Of a stretch of 44,044 nucleotides of DNA, positions 7,142-16,104 are shown one piece after another. The notes beneath the pieces were generated by a model. It was given only the letters and a program-made list of their open reading frames with translations. It made no database searches and was not told where the DNA came from. The first letter of the stretch is position 1. Each line of letters opens with the position of its first letter. Source of the DNA: an uncultured Flaviramulus sp. (GTDB taxonomy: Bacteria; Bacteroidota; Bacteroidia; Flavobacteriales; Flavobacteriaceae); contig CANKVS010000033.1 in NCBI GenBank assembly GCA_947487155.1, positions 1 through 44,044 of the forward strand, given 5' to 3'. A program made the position numbers and the translations under genes.

Positions 7142-7519
7142 GTGAAACCCATAGACGAATACTTTATAAACCAAAAAGAACCATATCAATCCATCATGTT
7201 ATATGTGCGAAGTGTTATTTTAAATACACTTCCAGAAGTAGAGGAGCGATATAGTTATAAAATTCCGTTTTATAACCTTGGAAAGAAACCCATGGTTTAC
7301 CTTAATGTTTTAAAAGGAAAAGATTATGTTGATGTGGCTTTTGTGCAAGGCGTTCTATTAGAAAAACAATTTCCTGTTTTAAAAAATGATAATAACCGTA
7401 AGCAAGTGCGGTCTATTCAGCTTAAAACTCTTGAAGATTTGGATCAAGAAAATTTTGTTGAATTACTGCATGTAGCCTCTGTCTTGTTAAACAAAAGTAA
7501 AAAAGCTTGGTTTATTTAA
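7142..7519 (+). CDS. DUF1801-family protein
   Basis: A 125-residue soluble protein. MKPIDEYFINQKEPYQSIMLYVRSVIL followed by ERYSYKIPFY matches the DUF1801 (YdhG-like) pattern, in which a short helical N-terminus precedes the E-x-x-x-Y-x-x-P-x-Y motif. Function is unknown. The start is GTG at 7142; the overlapping ATG at 7140 runs straight into a stop. It is transcribed divergently from the creD operon and converges on the barrel gene, with only six bases between the stops. Confidence 0.8.
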   Translation: MKPIDEYFINQKEPYQSIMLYVRSVILNTLPEVEERYSYKIPFYNLGKKPMVYLNVLKGKDYVDVAFVQGVLLEKQFPVLKNDNNRKQVRSIQLKTLEDLDQENFVELLHVASVLLNKSKKAWFI

Positions 7520-7525
7520 AAGGCC

Positions 7526-8386
7526 TTAAAGCCTAAAAATACCGCCAAAAGAAATAACACGCTGTAAATAAAAAAAATGCTGAGAAGCACTTTCGGCAAC
7601 GTTGCTTGTTGTTCTAATATCTGGCATATTAATAACCCCACCTTTTAAATCTAATTGCATAAAAAAGTGCTTAAAAAAGGTAAAGTTAAGTCCTGCATGA
7701 AGCGATATGCCGTAACCAGATAAATGAAACTCGTCGTATCGTTCTTTTTCAAGTAATGTGGTGTTAGATTTCGGATATAAAATACCGCTACCTACCCCTT
7801 CTGTAATATTTATTTGAAATTTATCGGTGTTTTGTAGATTGAAAATAGATGAGATATCATCATATCTAGCAAATTCAAGATAGGCATAGTTTAACCCGTT
7901 AGTGTGCTCAAACTTTAAGAAGTCTTCTGAAACAAAAAAATCCTGATTATTATAAGTACCATTATATATACTTCCCGTTTCACCAAGAGGTAAGTTAATA
8001 ACACCATTAATAGTTCTATTTCTGTTTCTGTCCATCACATATTTCATATGGTCTACTCCAAAAGAAACGGTGTACTTATCTGAAATAAAATAGCCAACTT
8101 TTACATTGGTTTGTGGAATAGTTATTCTTGTAGGATTAATATAATCTATATGCCATCCTTTTGGTTTGTCATGCGAAGTAGCATCTTTAATTGTGAAATC
8201 GTAATCTTCTCCTTTAAAACGAATATCAGATTTTGAAAAGGATTCTCTATTGCCTCCCCAGCTAACAAAAAACTTACCTTTATTTGATGCTGTGTATTTT
8301 ATATCTTCAATATCTTGGGCGAAAATATTCAAATTTGTTAAACTTAAAATAATTACTATTGAAAGTTTGATTGAAGTTATATTCAT
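7526..8386 (-). CDS. Secreted outer-membrane beta-barrel protein, unknown function
   Basis: A 286-residue protein with a signal peptide ending at NIFAQ (around residue 24). The remainder shows alternating hydrophobic strands with aromatic ends (VKVGYFISDKYTVSFGVDH, YGISLHAGLNFTFFKHFFMQLDLKGG) and ends in ISFGGIFRL, with an aromatic residue near the C-terminus, as expected for a small outer-membrane barrel. I do not recognise a named family. Its stop codon lies in a short hairpin, AGGC-N6-GCCT (7521-7534), shared with the convergent DUF1801 gene. A second hairpin, GAATAACT (8409-8416) with AGTTATTC (8433-8440), lies between its start and kdsA. Confidence 0.7.
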   Translation of the reverse strand: MNITSIKLSIVIILSLTNLNIFAQDIEDIKYTASNKGKFFVSWGGNRESFSKSDIRFKGEDYDFTIKDATSHDKPKGWHIDYINPTRITIPQTNVKVGYFISDKYTVSFGVDHMKYVMDRNRNRTINGVINLPLGETGSIYNGTYNNQDFFVSEDFLKFEHTNGLNYAYLEFARYDDISSIFNLQNTDKFQINITEGVGSGILYPKSNTTLLEKERYDEFHLSGYGISLHAGLNFTFFKHFFMQLDLKGGVINMPDIRTTSNVAESASQHFFYLQRVISFGGIFRL

Positions 8387-8483
8387 TAAATGTTATGGGT
8401 TGATTTCAGAATAACTTTTAGCATAAATGGATAGTTATTCTTTAAAAGGCGTTAAATAATTCTTTAGTAAATTTATTATAATT

Positions 8484-9302
8484 TTAAAGGGCTTGAACCG
8501 TTTTTCGAATGGCTGTTAAGTTTGATAATAACTGTTCAAGATTATTTAGGTGAAGCATATTGGCGCCATCACTTTTTGCATTTGCAGGGTCGAAGTGTGT
8601 TTCAATAAACAAACCGTCTACATTATTTACAATACCTGCTCTAGCAATAGTTTCAATCATATCTGGTCTTCCTCCCGTAACACCAGCGCTTTGGTTTGGC
8701 TGCTGTAAAGAATGTGTAATATCTAGAACGGTAGGAGCATATTGGCGCATGGTGGGGATGCCACGAAAATCTACAATCATATCTTGATACCCAAACATAG
8801 TGCCTCTATCTGTTATCCAAGCTTTATTACTACCTGCATCTTTAACTTTTTGTACGGCATGTTTCATGGCTTCGGGACTCATAAATTGTCCTTTTTTAAG
8901 ATTAACCACTTTTCCTGTTTTAGCAGCAGCAACTACCAAATCGGTTTGACGTACTAAAAACGCTGGAATTTGTAAAACATCAACATATTGTGCAGCTAAT
9001 GCAGCATCAGAAACTTCATGAATATCTGTTACTGTTGGAACATCGAATTTTTCTGAAACTTTAGCTAGAATTTCTAATGCTTTTTCGTTACCTATTCCTG
9101 TAAAACTATCAATTCTACTACGGTTAGCTTTTTTAAAACTGCCTTTAAAAATGTATGGAATTTCTAGTTTATTGGTTATTGTAACTACCTTTTCTGCAAT
9201 TCGTAAAGCCATATCTTCACCTTCAATAGCACAAGGGCCACATAAAAGGAAGAAATTATTAGAATTTGTGTGTTTTATTTTTGGAATGTCTTGAAGATTC
9301 AT
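8484..9302 (-). CDS. kdsA: 3-deoxy-8-phosphooctulonate synthase (Kdo-8-P synthase)
   Basis: A 272-residue enzyme that condenses phosphoenolpyruvate with arabinose-5-phosphate to Kdo-8-phosphate, the precursor of the Kdo sugar linking lipid A to the rest of LPS. Visible landmarks are CGPCAIEGED (21-30), FKGSFKKANRSR (53-64), the DITHSLQ block, GVTGGRPDM and GLFIETHFDPANAKSDGANML. Cys24, the His of THSLQ, the Glu of FIETH and the Asp of SDGANM are all present. That is the ligand set of the metal-dependent class typified by Aquifex, rather than the Asn-containing metal-free E. coli type. A TATCTTTG box 28 bp upstream is a likely promoter. Confidence 0.96.
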   Translation of the reverse strand: MNLQDIPKIKHTNSNNFFLLCGPCAIEGEDMALRIAEKVVTITNKLEIPYIFKGSFKKANRSRIDSFTGIGNEKALEILAKVSEKFDVPTVTDIHEVSDAALAAQYVDVLQIPAFLVRQTDLVVAAAKTGKVVNLKKGQFMSPEAMKHAVQKVKDAGSNKAWITDRGTMFGYQDMIVDFRGIPTMRQYAPTVLDITHSLQQPNQSAGVTGGRPDMIETIARAGIVNNVDGLFIETHFDPANAKSDGANMLHLNNLEQLLSNLTAIRKTVQAL

Positions 9303-9329
9303 GAAATTTTGCTTCTACAATTTAAGCTG

Positions 9330-9337
9330 CAAAGATA
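9330..9337 (-). promoter_or_regulatory. Putative -7 box of kdsA
   Basis: The minus-strand sequence TATCTTTG matches the Bacteroidota sigma-A -7 consensus TAnnTTTG and would start transcription about 20 nt before the kdsA ATG. No clear TTG -33 element is visible. Confidence 0.45.
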
Positions 9338-9507
9338 CTATTTGTAAACGTAAATTTTAGTGGTAAGTTTAATTATCGTTTTTTAGTTGCATTAGGGATA
9401 GAAATGGCATCCTTTTTGTATTTCTTAATTAGGTTTTATACTGTGTATTTTAATTTGAAAACTGCATATAATTTTGTCTAAATGTTTTTAAACAAAAAGA
9501 TATAATG

Positions 9508-9519
9508 GATAGCCCGACC
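9508..9519. repeat. Fragment of a dispersed element in the kdsA-typA gap
   Basis: GATAGCCCGACC is the exact reverse complement of GGTCGGGCTATC at 43982-43993, inside the element at the right window edge. The 357-bp gap 9303-9659 otherwise holds the two divergent promoters and AT-rich DNA with no gene I can support. Confidence 0.4.
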
Positions 9520-9624
9520 TTTTGTAGCTGAGTGACTTATATTGTTTTTAATCTTAAAATTTTATGGCTACAAATGGAAATGCCCAAATAAAACATAAAA
9601 TAGCTTAAATCGATAAAAAATGAG

Positions 9625-9632
9625 TACCTTTG
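9625..9632 (+). promoter_or_regulatory. Putative -7 box of typA
   Basis: TACCTTTG is an exact TAnnTTTG match, 27 bp before the typA ATG; transcription would start near 9639. A purine-rich GGGAG (9648-9652) sits about 7 bp before the start codon and may serve as a ribosome binding site. No good -33 TTG is visible. Confidence 0.5.
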
Positions 9633-9659
9633 CACGCTTAAAATAAGGGAGCATACATT

Positions 9660-11459
9660 ATGGCTAACATTAAAAATATTGCGATTATTGCGCACGTAGA
9701 TCATGGTAAAACAACCTTGGTTGATAAGATTATGTACCACTGTCAGTTATTTCGTGAGAACGAAAATACAGGTGATTTAATTCTAGATAATAACGATTTA
9801 GAGCGTGAAAGAGGTATTACTATTACATCTAAAAACGTTTCTGTAATTTATAAAGACACAAAAATCAATATTATTGATACCCCTGGTCACGCCGATTTTG
9901 GTGGAGAAGTAGAGCGTGTTCTTAATATGGCTGATGGTGTTTTACTGTTAGTTGATGCTTTTGAAGGCCCAATGCCACAAACTAGATTCGTGTTACAAAA
10001 AGCGATTGATTTAGGGTTGAAACCTTGTGTGGTTGTTAATAAAGTAGATAAGGAAAACTGTACACCAGATATTGTACATGAAAAGGTTTTTGATTTAATG
10101 TTTGAATTAGGTGCCGAAGAATGGCAGTTGGATTTTCCAACGGTTTACGGTTCTGCTAAGAACAACTGGATGAGTGATGATTGGCAAAATGAAACAGAAA
10201 ACATTGAGCCACTTTTAGATATGGTAATTGAGCATATTCCTGAACCGAAAATTGAAGCAGGTACTACACAAATGTTAATTACGTCTTTAGATTTTTCGTC
10301 GTTTACTGGACGGATAGCAATTGGTCGTTTAACAAGGGGAGAACTTAAAGTTGGACAAAATATTTCTTTAGTAAAAAGAGATGGTAGTATTGTTAAAAAT
10401 AGAATAAAAGAGCTTCATGTTTTTGAAGGCTTAGGTCGTTTAAAAGTTGATGAGATTCAAACAGGAGATATTTGTGCGATTGTAGGACTTGAAGGTTTTG
10501 AAATTGGAGATACTGTTGCAGATTTTGAAACTCCCGAAGGGTTAAAAACCATCGCTATAGATGAGCCTACAATGAGTATGTTATTTACCATTAACGATTC
10601 ACCGTTTTTTGGTAAAGACGGCAAGTATGTTACATCTCGTCATATTAAAGACCGTTTAACAAAAGAACTAGAAAAGAACTTAGCGCTTAGAGTTGAGGAA
10701 ACTGATAGTGCAGATAAGTTTATGGTTTTTGGTCGTGGTGTATTACACTTATCGGTTTTAATAGAGACTATGCGTCGTGAAGGTTATGAGTTGCAAATTG
10801 GTCAGCCACAAGTGATTATAAAAGAAGTTGATGGTGTTAAATGCGAGCCTGTTGAGGAAATGACCATTGATTTACCAGAAACCGTTTCTGGTAAAGCTAT
10901 TGAAATGGTAACTATGCGTAAAGGTGAAATGCTAAGTATGGAAGCTAAAGGCGATCGTATGGTTTGCGAATTTATTGTACCATCAAGAGGTATTATAGGA
11001 CTACGTAATCAATTATTAACAGCTACTGCTGGCGAGGCTATTATGGCTCATCGCTTTAAAGAATATCAACCGTTAAAAGGCGGTATTCCAGAGCGTCAGA
11101 ATGGAAGTTTAGTATCCATGGAAAAAGGACAAGCTATTCCTTATTCTATCGATAAATTACAAGATAGAGGTAAGTTTTTTGTTGATCCAGGAGAAGATAT
11201 CTATGAAGGTCAAGTAATTGGCGAAAACTCTCGTGGTGATGATATGACGGTTAACGTAACTAAAACCAAAAAGTTAAGTAATGTACGTTCTTCTGGAGCC
11301 GATGATAAAGCTAAAATTGTTCCTGCAATTAAATTCTCGTTAGAAGAAGCTTTAGAGTATATTCAAAAAGATGAATATGTTGAGGTAACACCTAATTATT
11401 TACGTTTGCGTAAGGTTTATTTAACTGAAGTAGAAAGAAAACGTAATAAATCAATCTAA
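9660..11459 (+). CDS. typA: Ribosome-associated translational GTPase TypA/BipA
   Basis: A 599-residue member of the EF-G/LepA-like GTPase family that binds 70S ribosomes and supports ribosome assembly and growth under stress. The G1 loop AHVDHGKTT (11-19), switch region RERGITI (49-55), G3 DTPGH (73-77) and G4 NKVD (127-130) are all intact, and GSAKNNW supplies the G5 SAK. Domains II, III and V and the BipA-specific C-terminal domain follow, with [15 protein letters not shown] and [21 protein letters not shown] being typical. Length is full. It is monocistronic by appearance: its own promoter box lies upstream and a strong terminator follows 24 bp after the stop. Confidence 0.97.
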   Translation: MANIKNIAIIAHVDHGKTTLVDKIMYHCQLFRENENTGDLILDNNDLERERGITITSKNVSVIYKDTKINIIDTPGHADFGGEVERVLNMADGVLLLVDAFEGPMPQTRFVLQKAIDLGLKPCVVVNKVDKENCTPDIVHEKVFDLMFELGAEEWQLDFPTVYGSAKNNWMSDDWQNETENIEPLLDMVIEHIPEPKIEAGTTQMLITSLDFSSFTGRIAIGRLTRGELKVGQNISLVKRDGSIVKNRIKELHVFEGLGRLKVDEIQTGDICAIVGLEGFEIGDTVADFETPEGLKTIAIDEPTMSMLFTINDSPFFGKDGKYVTSRHIKDRLTKELEKNLALRVEETDSADKFMVFGRGVLHLSVLIETMRREGYELQIGQPQVIIKEVDGVKCEPVEEMTIDLPETVSGKAIEMVTMRKGEMLSMEAKGDRMVCEFIVPSRGIIGLRNQLLTATAGEAIMAHRFKEYQPLKGGIPERQNGSLVSMEKGQAIPYSIDKLQDRGKFFVDPGEDIYEGQVIGENSRGDDMTVNVTKTKKLSNVRSSGADDKAKIVPAIKFSLEEALEYIQKDEYVEVTPNYLRLRKVYLTEVERKRNKSI

Positions 11460-11483
11460 TTTATTAGATTAGTCAAAATTCTT

Positions 11484-11517
11484 AAAAGAGAAATTCTAAT
11501 TGAGTTTCTCTTTTTTT
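11484..11517 (+). terminator. Rho-independent terminator of typA
   Basis: Stem AAAAGAGAAA (11484-11493) with TTTCTCTTTT (11505-11514), 11-nt loop, followed by more T residues to 11517. Confidence 0.7.
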
Positions 11518-11528
11518 ATGATTTTATA

Positions 11529-11768
11529 ATGGAACTATTCGGAATTACAGGAACAGAGTATATTGGTTATTTAGCATCATTAATGGTGTTAATTTCTTTT
11601 ACAACGAAAGATGTTACTAAATTGCGTCTTGTAAATATGTTGGGGTGTATTTTATTTATTATATACGGTTTTTTAATACCTACACTAAGAATTGGATTGC
11701 CAATAATTATTGCTAATACAGCTATTTTTTGTGTTAATTTGTATTACTTGTTTAAGAAAAAGAATTGA
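11529..11768 (+). CDS. Small three-helix membrane protein, SemiSWEET/YgjV-like
   Basis: A 79-residue protein with three hydrophobic helices, around 9-26, 34-50 and 55-74. The arrangement IGYLASLMVLISFTTKDVTK, then LRLVNMLGCILFIIYGF, then an amphipathic turn and a third helix resembles the three-helix repeat of SemiSWEET and YgjV-like (PQ-loop superfamily) proteins. SemiSWEETs move small sugars as dimers. The diagnostic PQ dipeptide is missing here, so a sugar-transport role is only a possibility. It begins just 11 bp after the typA terminator. Confidence 0.6.
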   Translation: MELFGITGTEYIGYLASLMVLISFTTKDVTKLRLVNMLGCILFIIYGFLIPTLRIGLPIIIANTAIFCVNLYYLFKKKN

Positions 11769-11835
11769 ATTATTTTAAAATAAATATTTTCTTACAAAAC
11801 ATAAGCAAACCTATAAGAATCGATAAATGATTTTG

Positions 11836-11843
11836 TATATTTG
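11836..11843 (+). promoter_or_regulatory. Putative -7 box of the glycan operon
   Basis: TATATTTG is an exact TAnnTTTG match, 66 bp before the TTG start of the first flippase gene. Genes from 11910 to 17176 run on the same strand with short gaps or overlaps and could all depend on this promoter. Confidence 0.4.
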
Positions 11844-11909
11844 ACCATTGTTTAATTAGAATGAACAATAAATTGTTCCATTCTATGTTTTTATTAAAAT
11901 TTATATTAA

Positions 11910-13208
11910 TTGAAAAAATTAATAAGCTATATAAATAATAACGTTTTAGTTAAGATTACCTCGTTACAAATTGCCTCAGTATTAACTAGAATAGTTGCAG
12001 GGTTATTAACCTCTAAAGCAATAGCTGTTTTTATTGGTGCCGAAGGCTTAGCGTTAATAGGAAATCTTAGAAATTTTGTAAGCTCATTTCAAACCATTGC
12101 TATACTTGGTTTTTATAATGGTGCTGTAAAGTACATTTCAGACTTCAAGGATGATGTTGTAGAGTTAAGTAAAACCCTGTCTACAGTGTTTTATGTTGGG
12201 TTTGTATCAACTATTTTGGTTTCTTTTTTCTGTTATTTTAATGCAGAAAATATTAATAATGTTATATTTCCTTCCTATAGTAACTACGCTTATGTTATAA
12301 AAGTGTTTGCTATTGTATTGCCTTTTTATGCTTTAAATATGTTTTCCTTTTCAATAATGAATGGGTTTTCCAAGTATAAAATTCTTATCATCATAAATAT
12401 TATTGGTCAAATTTTAAGTGTTTCTATAGCCTTATTATTAATTTATCTGGAAGAATTGAAAGGTGCTTTGTTATCTGTTGTTATTGCAGAGTCCTTAATA
12501 TTTTTAATAACGCTTGTAGGTATTACGAATAGACGCAGTTTGGTGCCGCTTATTAAGGTGAATAATGTGAGTTTTAATTTTCTAAAGAAAATGAGTTCTT
12601 ACTCTATAATGGCTTTATTTTCGGCAGTTATTCTTCCTTTAGTGGCTATTGTTATTCGGTCTTATATTATTGAAGCAGAAGGCTATAAAGATGCCGGTTT
12701 TTGGGAAGCCATAACAAGGATTTCTAAATATTATTTAATGTTTGTAAGTTCTTTATTAGCATTATATATTTTACCTCGATTTTCGGAAATTGATAACACA
12801 AAGGAGTTTAAAAAAGAAGTATTTAGTTTTTATAAAACTGTTATACCAATTTTAGTTATAGGGTTGTGCTTAATATATTTACTTAGGTCATTTATTGTAA
12901 CTATAGTATTTACAGACGAGTTTCAGCCTGTTGAAGATTTGTTTTTATGGCAATTACTTGGAGACTTTGTAAAGGTATTATCTATGGTAATTGCATATCA
13001 ATTTTTAGCCAAAAAGATGTTTTGGCATTATATAATTACAGAAGCTTTTTTGGTTGTTGTCTTGTATATAACTAGTATTTATTTTATAAAACTATACGGC
13101 GTTAAAGGAGCGGTTATTGGTCACTTTACAAGTTATGTCATGTATTATGGTGTTATTTTACTCATATTTGGAAGTTCTCTTTTTGGGGTTGAGCGTGAGA
13201 AGGATTGA
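11910..13208 (+). CDS. O-antigen/polysaccharide flippase (Wzx-like), copy 1
   Basis: A 432-residue polytopic protein with roughly 12 hydrophobic helices, belonging to the MATE/MVF-type polysaccharide flippase superfamily that moves lipid-linked sugar units across the inner membrane. The N-terminal region VKITSLQIASVLTRIVAGLLTSKAIAVFIGAEGLALIGNL is the typical Wzx/O-antigen translocase opening (helix 1 and the G-P/E-x-G-x-A motif). The start is TTG at 11910, directly preceded by an in-frame TAA. The adjacent gene is a paralogue with the same layout (compare FLWQLLGDFVKVLSMVIAYQF here with FQFFGDFVKVVAFSLAYQF there). Confidence 0.85.
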   Translation: MKKLISYINNNVLVKITSLQIASVLTRIVAGLLTSKAIAVFIGAEGLALIGNLRNFVSSFQTIAILGFYNGAVKYISDFKDDVVELSKTLSTVFYVGFVSTILVSFFCYFNAENINNVIFPSYSNYAYVIKVFAIVLPFYALNMFSFSIMNGFSKYKILIIINIIGQILSVSIALLLIYLEELKGALLSVVIAESLIFLITLVGITNRRSLVPLIKVNNVSFNFLKKMSSYSIMALFSAVILPLVAIVIRSYIIEAEGYKDAGFWEAITRISKYYLMFVSSLLALYILPRFSEIDNTKEFKKEVFSFYKTVIPILVIGLCLIYLLRSFIVTIVFTDEFQPVEDLFLWQLLGDFVKVLSMVIAYQFLAKKMFWHYIITEAFLVVVLYITSIYFIKLYGVKGAVIGHFTSYVMYYGVILLIFGSSLFGVEREKD

Positions 13209-13256
13209 TGAAACCTCAAACCATTTTATTTTTTAGTTGTAATCTTATTTAGCTAT

Positions 13257-14558
13257 ATGTTATTGAAGACTCCAAAGCTCATAAAATCTAATTTATTCTT
13301 CAAAGTTTTTTCGTATAACAGTATTATTGTTTTAGGTAAATTAATTACTTCTTTTGTGGTTTCTAAAGTCAGTGCAATATATTTAGGACCTTCGGGTTAT
13401 GCCATTGTTGGGAATTTAAAAAATACACTTCAAGGTGTTTTAGGAATTACTTCGACAGGATTTCAAAGTGGTATAATAAAATATGTTACCGAAAACAAAA
13501 ACAATAGTAGGGATTTAAAAGTTGTTATTTCCTCTATTATGTTTTTAAGTATACTTATTTCAAGTATTATTAGTATACTTATATTTTTATTTTCAGAACA
13601 ATTAAGTGTTTATATTATAAAAAATGCTTCTTTTACAAGTATTTTTAAATGGTTAGCATTATTACTACCATTTGTTTCATTAAGTTTTTTAACAGTATAT
13701 ATAGTCAATGGTTTTCAAAAGTTTAAGCTATATACTGTAATTGTATCCTTATCAAACTTTTTAAATGCATTAGTTTCATTCATTTTAATTTATTATTTTG
13801 AATTAAAAGGAGCATTATTTGCCACAGTTTTAGTACCTGTATTAAGTTTTTTATTTGGTTTCGTTTTTAAGGATATTCGTAATATTTATTCAAGTGTTTT
13901 TAAATGGTGCAATAGAGTCTCAATAGTATTTATAAAATCAATTTCAGTTTATTTATTAATGGCAGTTTACTCTTCTGTTTTAATAAGTCTTTCATATTTG
14001 TTTATAAGAAATGAAATAATAGATAGTATGAACACTTTTAGTGCTGGTTTATGGGAAGCAATGAATAAGGTTTCATCTTTTTATATGATCTTTTTTTCTT
14101 CTTTGTTTACGCTTTATTTATTACCGCAATTAACACTTAATAAAACGATTAATGGATATTATAAAATAATGAAAAACTATTTTAAATACTTAATTCCTTT
14201 TATAATTGTTTTATTTTTTGGTCTATATTTTTTTAGAGTAATTATTATTAAGGTTGTACTAACAGATGATTTTGAATCGATTAAACAATTTTTTGTGTTT
14301 CAGTTTTTTGGAGATTTTGTAAAGGTTGTGGCTTTTTCTTTAGCGTATCAATTTCATGCGAAAAAAATGCTAAAGTTTTATTTTATCTCAGATTTTATTC
14401 TTTATGTTTCATTTTATTTTTTAAGTGTTTATTTAATAAATCAGTATAATTTGTTTGGTGTTTATTATGCTTATATTGTTAGTGTTGTGCTTTATCTCAT
14501 CGTAGTAAATTTTTCAATATATTATACCAAAAACAAATATTTAGAACAAGGTGATTAA
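13257..14558 (+). CDS. O-antigen/polysaccharide flippase (Wzx-like), copy 2
   Basis: A 433-residue paralogue of the preceding flippase. VSKVSAIYLGPSGYAIVGNLKNT (around 30-55) carries the G-P-S-G-x-A flippase motif, followed by about 12 helices of the same spacing. The C-terminal half shares GDFVKV, AYQFHAKKM and the following helix with copy 1. Two neighbouring flippases suggest either two glycan substrates or a duplication followed by specialisation. It overlaps the phosphoethanolamine transferase gene by eight bases. The base composition is very AT-rich with long runs of Phe, Ile and Tyr codons. Confidence 0.85.
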   Translation: MLLKTPKLIKSNLFFKVFSYNSIIVLGKLITSFVVSKVSAIYLGPSGYAIVGNLKNTLQGVLGITSTGFQSGIIKYVTENKNNSRDLKVVISSIMFLSILISSIISILIFLFSEQLSVYIIKNASFTSIFKWLALLLPFVSLSFLTVYIVNGFQKFKLYTVIVSLSNFLNALVSFILIYYFELKGALFATVLVPVLSFLFGFVFKDIRNIYSSVFKWCNRVSIVFIKSISVYLLMAVYSSVLISLSYLFIRNEIIDSMNTFSAGLWEAMNKVSSFYMIFFSSLFTLYLLPQLTLNKTINGYYKIMKNYFKYLIPFIIVLFFGLYFFRVIIIKVVLTDDFESIKQFFVFQFFGDFVKVVAFSLAYQFHAKKMLKFYFISDFILYVSFYFLSVYLINQYNLFGVYYAYIVSVVLYLIVVNFSIYYTKNKYLEQGD

Positions 14559-16104
14559 ATTATTTAGAACATATTCTAGCTTTTTTCTAGTAATACTTAT
14601 TAAGTACACTTTCCTATTAGTTTATGTTGATTGCGAAGTAATTACCTGGAGAGATTTTAAAGAAGATATTATCTTCTTTGTTATTATATTAAGTTTACTG
14701 GTTTCGTACTTGGGTAAGAATTTATTTTTCAAGTATTCACTAATTATTATTTATCTATTGTATTTCTTATTAGAAACGTGTTCTTACTTAGCTGTATCAT
14801 CAAACTTCACGTCATCATTCATGTATGTTCTTATTGAAACTACAGATGGAGAACTTAAAGAGTTTGCAAACTCATATTTTAATTTTAAGACAATACTTTT
14901 AATAACTTTAATGATTCTGTTGTTTTTTTTGTTAAAGAGAAAAGTTTATAATAATAAAAAGATGAAACTGTATTATTCAATTTTTATAACCATTTTTTTA
15001 ATCTTTTTGTTAAAAATTACTGGACTTATAGAAAGCAATGCTTATCATAATGTGGTTAGAGGGATTTATGGGTATTATGAATTACAACATAATTACGAAG
15101 TTTCATCAAGTTTAGTTAATAATGAAGATGTAAAGCTAACAAGTAATAATGACGTTTTGGTTGTAGTACTAGGTGAATCTACATCGAGTAGACATATGCA
15201 ACTGTATGGATATAATAGAAAAACTACACCGCTGTTAAGCTCTATCAAAGATAGTTTATATGTTTATAATGATGTAATCTCTACAGATGTAATAACAACA
15301 AAAGCCCTTCCTTTAATTTTAACATCATCTCATAAAGAAGAAAAAAACACGAGTAGTTTTAACATAATAGATATTTATAATAAAGCAGGTTTTAAAACAT
15401 ATTGGTTGTCTAATCAAAGGCCGATAGGTTATTACGATAACATTATTAGTAAAATTGCCTCTTCATCAAACTATGTTAAATTTTTAAATCATAGAGATGA
15501 AGTTCGAACTACAAGTTATGATGAGGTGTTAATTCCAGAGTTAAATTTAGTTTTAAGAGAAGAAGGAAAAAAAATTATTTTTATTAGACTTATAGGAACC
15601 CATTTTAAATATAAAAATAGATACCCAAAAGAATATTATAAATTTAAAAATAATACTAAAAAGTCTGAGAAAACTGATATAACAAATCATTATGATAATG
15701 CCATACTTTATAATGATTTTGTTGTCTATTCTATTTTAAAAGGTTTAATTAAAACAAAAGCAAAAAGTGCCTTATTGTATCTGTCAGACCATGGAGAAAA
15801 CGTTTATGATGATAATTCAAGTTTTTTTGGTAGAACTGAGGGTAATTTAATAGAGAGTATGTTTGAAATTCCTTTTTTGTTATGGACATCTAAAGATTTT
15901 GAATACCCAAAAGATTTTGTTTATAAACCAAATAGAAAGTTTATGTCTGACTATACTTTTGAAAGTCTTGGTCATATTTTTGGTGTAAAACATAAGGACA
16001 TGGATTTTACTAGAAGTATATTTAGTAATTTGTATAAAGAAAGAAAGAGAATAATAGTAGATGGGATTGATTATGATAAAGAGTTCTTAATTAAAAATGA
16101 GTAA
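14551..16104 (+). CDS. Phosphoethanolamine transferase, EptA/CptA/OpgE-type
   Basis: A 517-residue inner-membrane enzyme with N-terminal helices (to about residue 160) and a periplasmic alkaline-phosphatase-fold domain. VVVLGESTSSRHMQLYGYNR carries the nucleophile, Thr211 in GEST, with the metal-binding Glu beside it. LIGTHFKY (His351) and LSDHGEN (Asp413, His414) supply the other ligands. The GEST-x-x-x-x-M-x-LYGY form is closer to CptA/OpgE than to EptA/MCR. It probably transfers phosphoethanolamine from phosphatidylethanolamine to lipid A, core sugars or an exported glycan; the acceptor is unknown. The start is GTG at 14551, inside the preceding gene, and the end overlaps the GT4 gene by eight bases. 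Confidence 0.88.
   Translation: MIKLFRTYSSFFLVILIKYTFLLVYVDCEVITWRDFKEDIIFFVIILSLLVSYLGKNLFFKYSLIIIYLLYFLLETCSYLAVSSNFTSSFMYVLIETTDGELKEFANSYFNFKTILLITLMILLFFLLKRKVYNNKKMKLYYSIFITIFLIFLLKITGLIESNAYHNVVRGIYGYYELQHNYEVSSSLVNNEDVKLTSNNDVLVVVLGESTSSRHMQLYGYNRKTTPLLSSIKDSLYVYNDVISTDVITTKALPLILTSSHKEEKNTSSFNIIDIYNKAGFKTYWLSNQRPIGYYDNIISKIASSSNYVKFLNHRDEVRTTSYDEVLIPELNLVLREEGKKIIFIRLIGTHFKYKNRYPKEYYKFKNNTKKSEKTDITNHYDNAILYNDFVVYSILKGLIKTKAKSALLYLSDHGENVYDDNSSFFGRTEGNLIESMFEIPFLLWTSKDFEYPKDFVYKPNRKFMSDYTFESLGHIFGVKHKDMDFTRSIFSNLYKERKRIIVDGIDYDKEFLIKNE

Noticed and set aside
7521..7534. AGGC-N6-GCCT hairpin as a bidirectional terminator between the DUF1801 and barrel genes
   Set aside because: A 4-bp stem is too weak to claim; only noted under the barrel gene.
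8409..8440. GAATAACT/AGTTATTC hairpin as terminator of kdsA
   Set aside because: No T-run follows on the minus strand; its role is unknown, so it is only mentioned with the neighbouring gene.
11529..11768. Annotation of the 79-residue protein as a firm sugar transporter
   Set aside because: The PQ dipeptide that marks SemiSWEETs is absent, so only a fold-level similarity is claimed.
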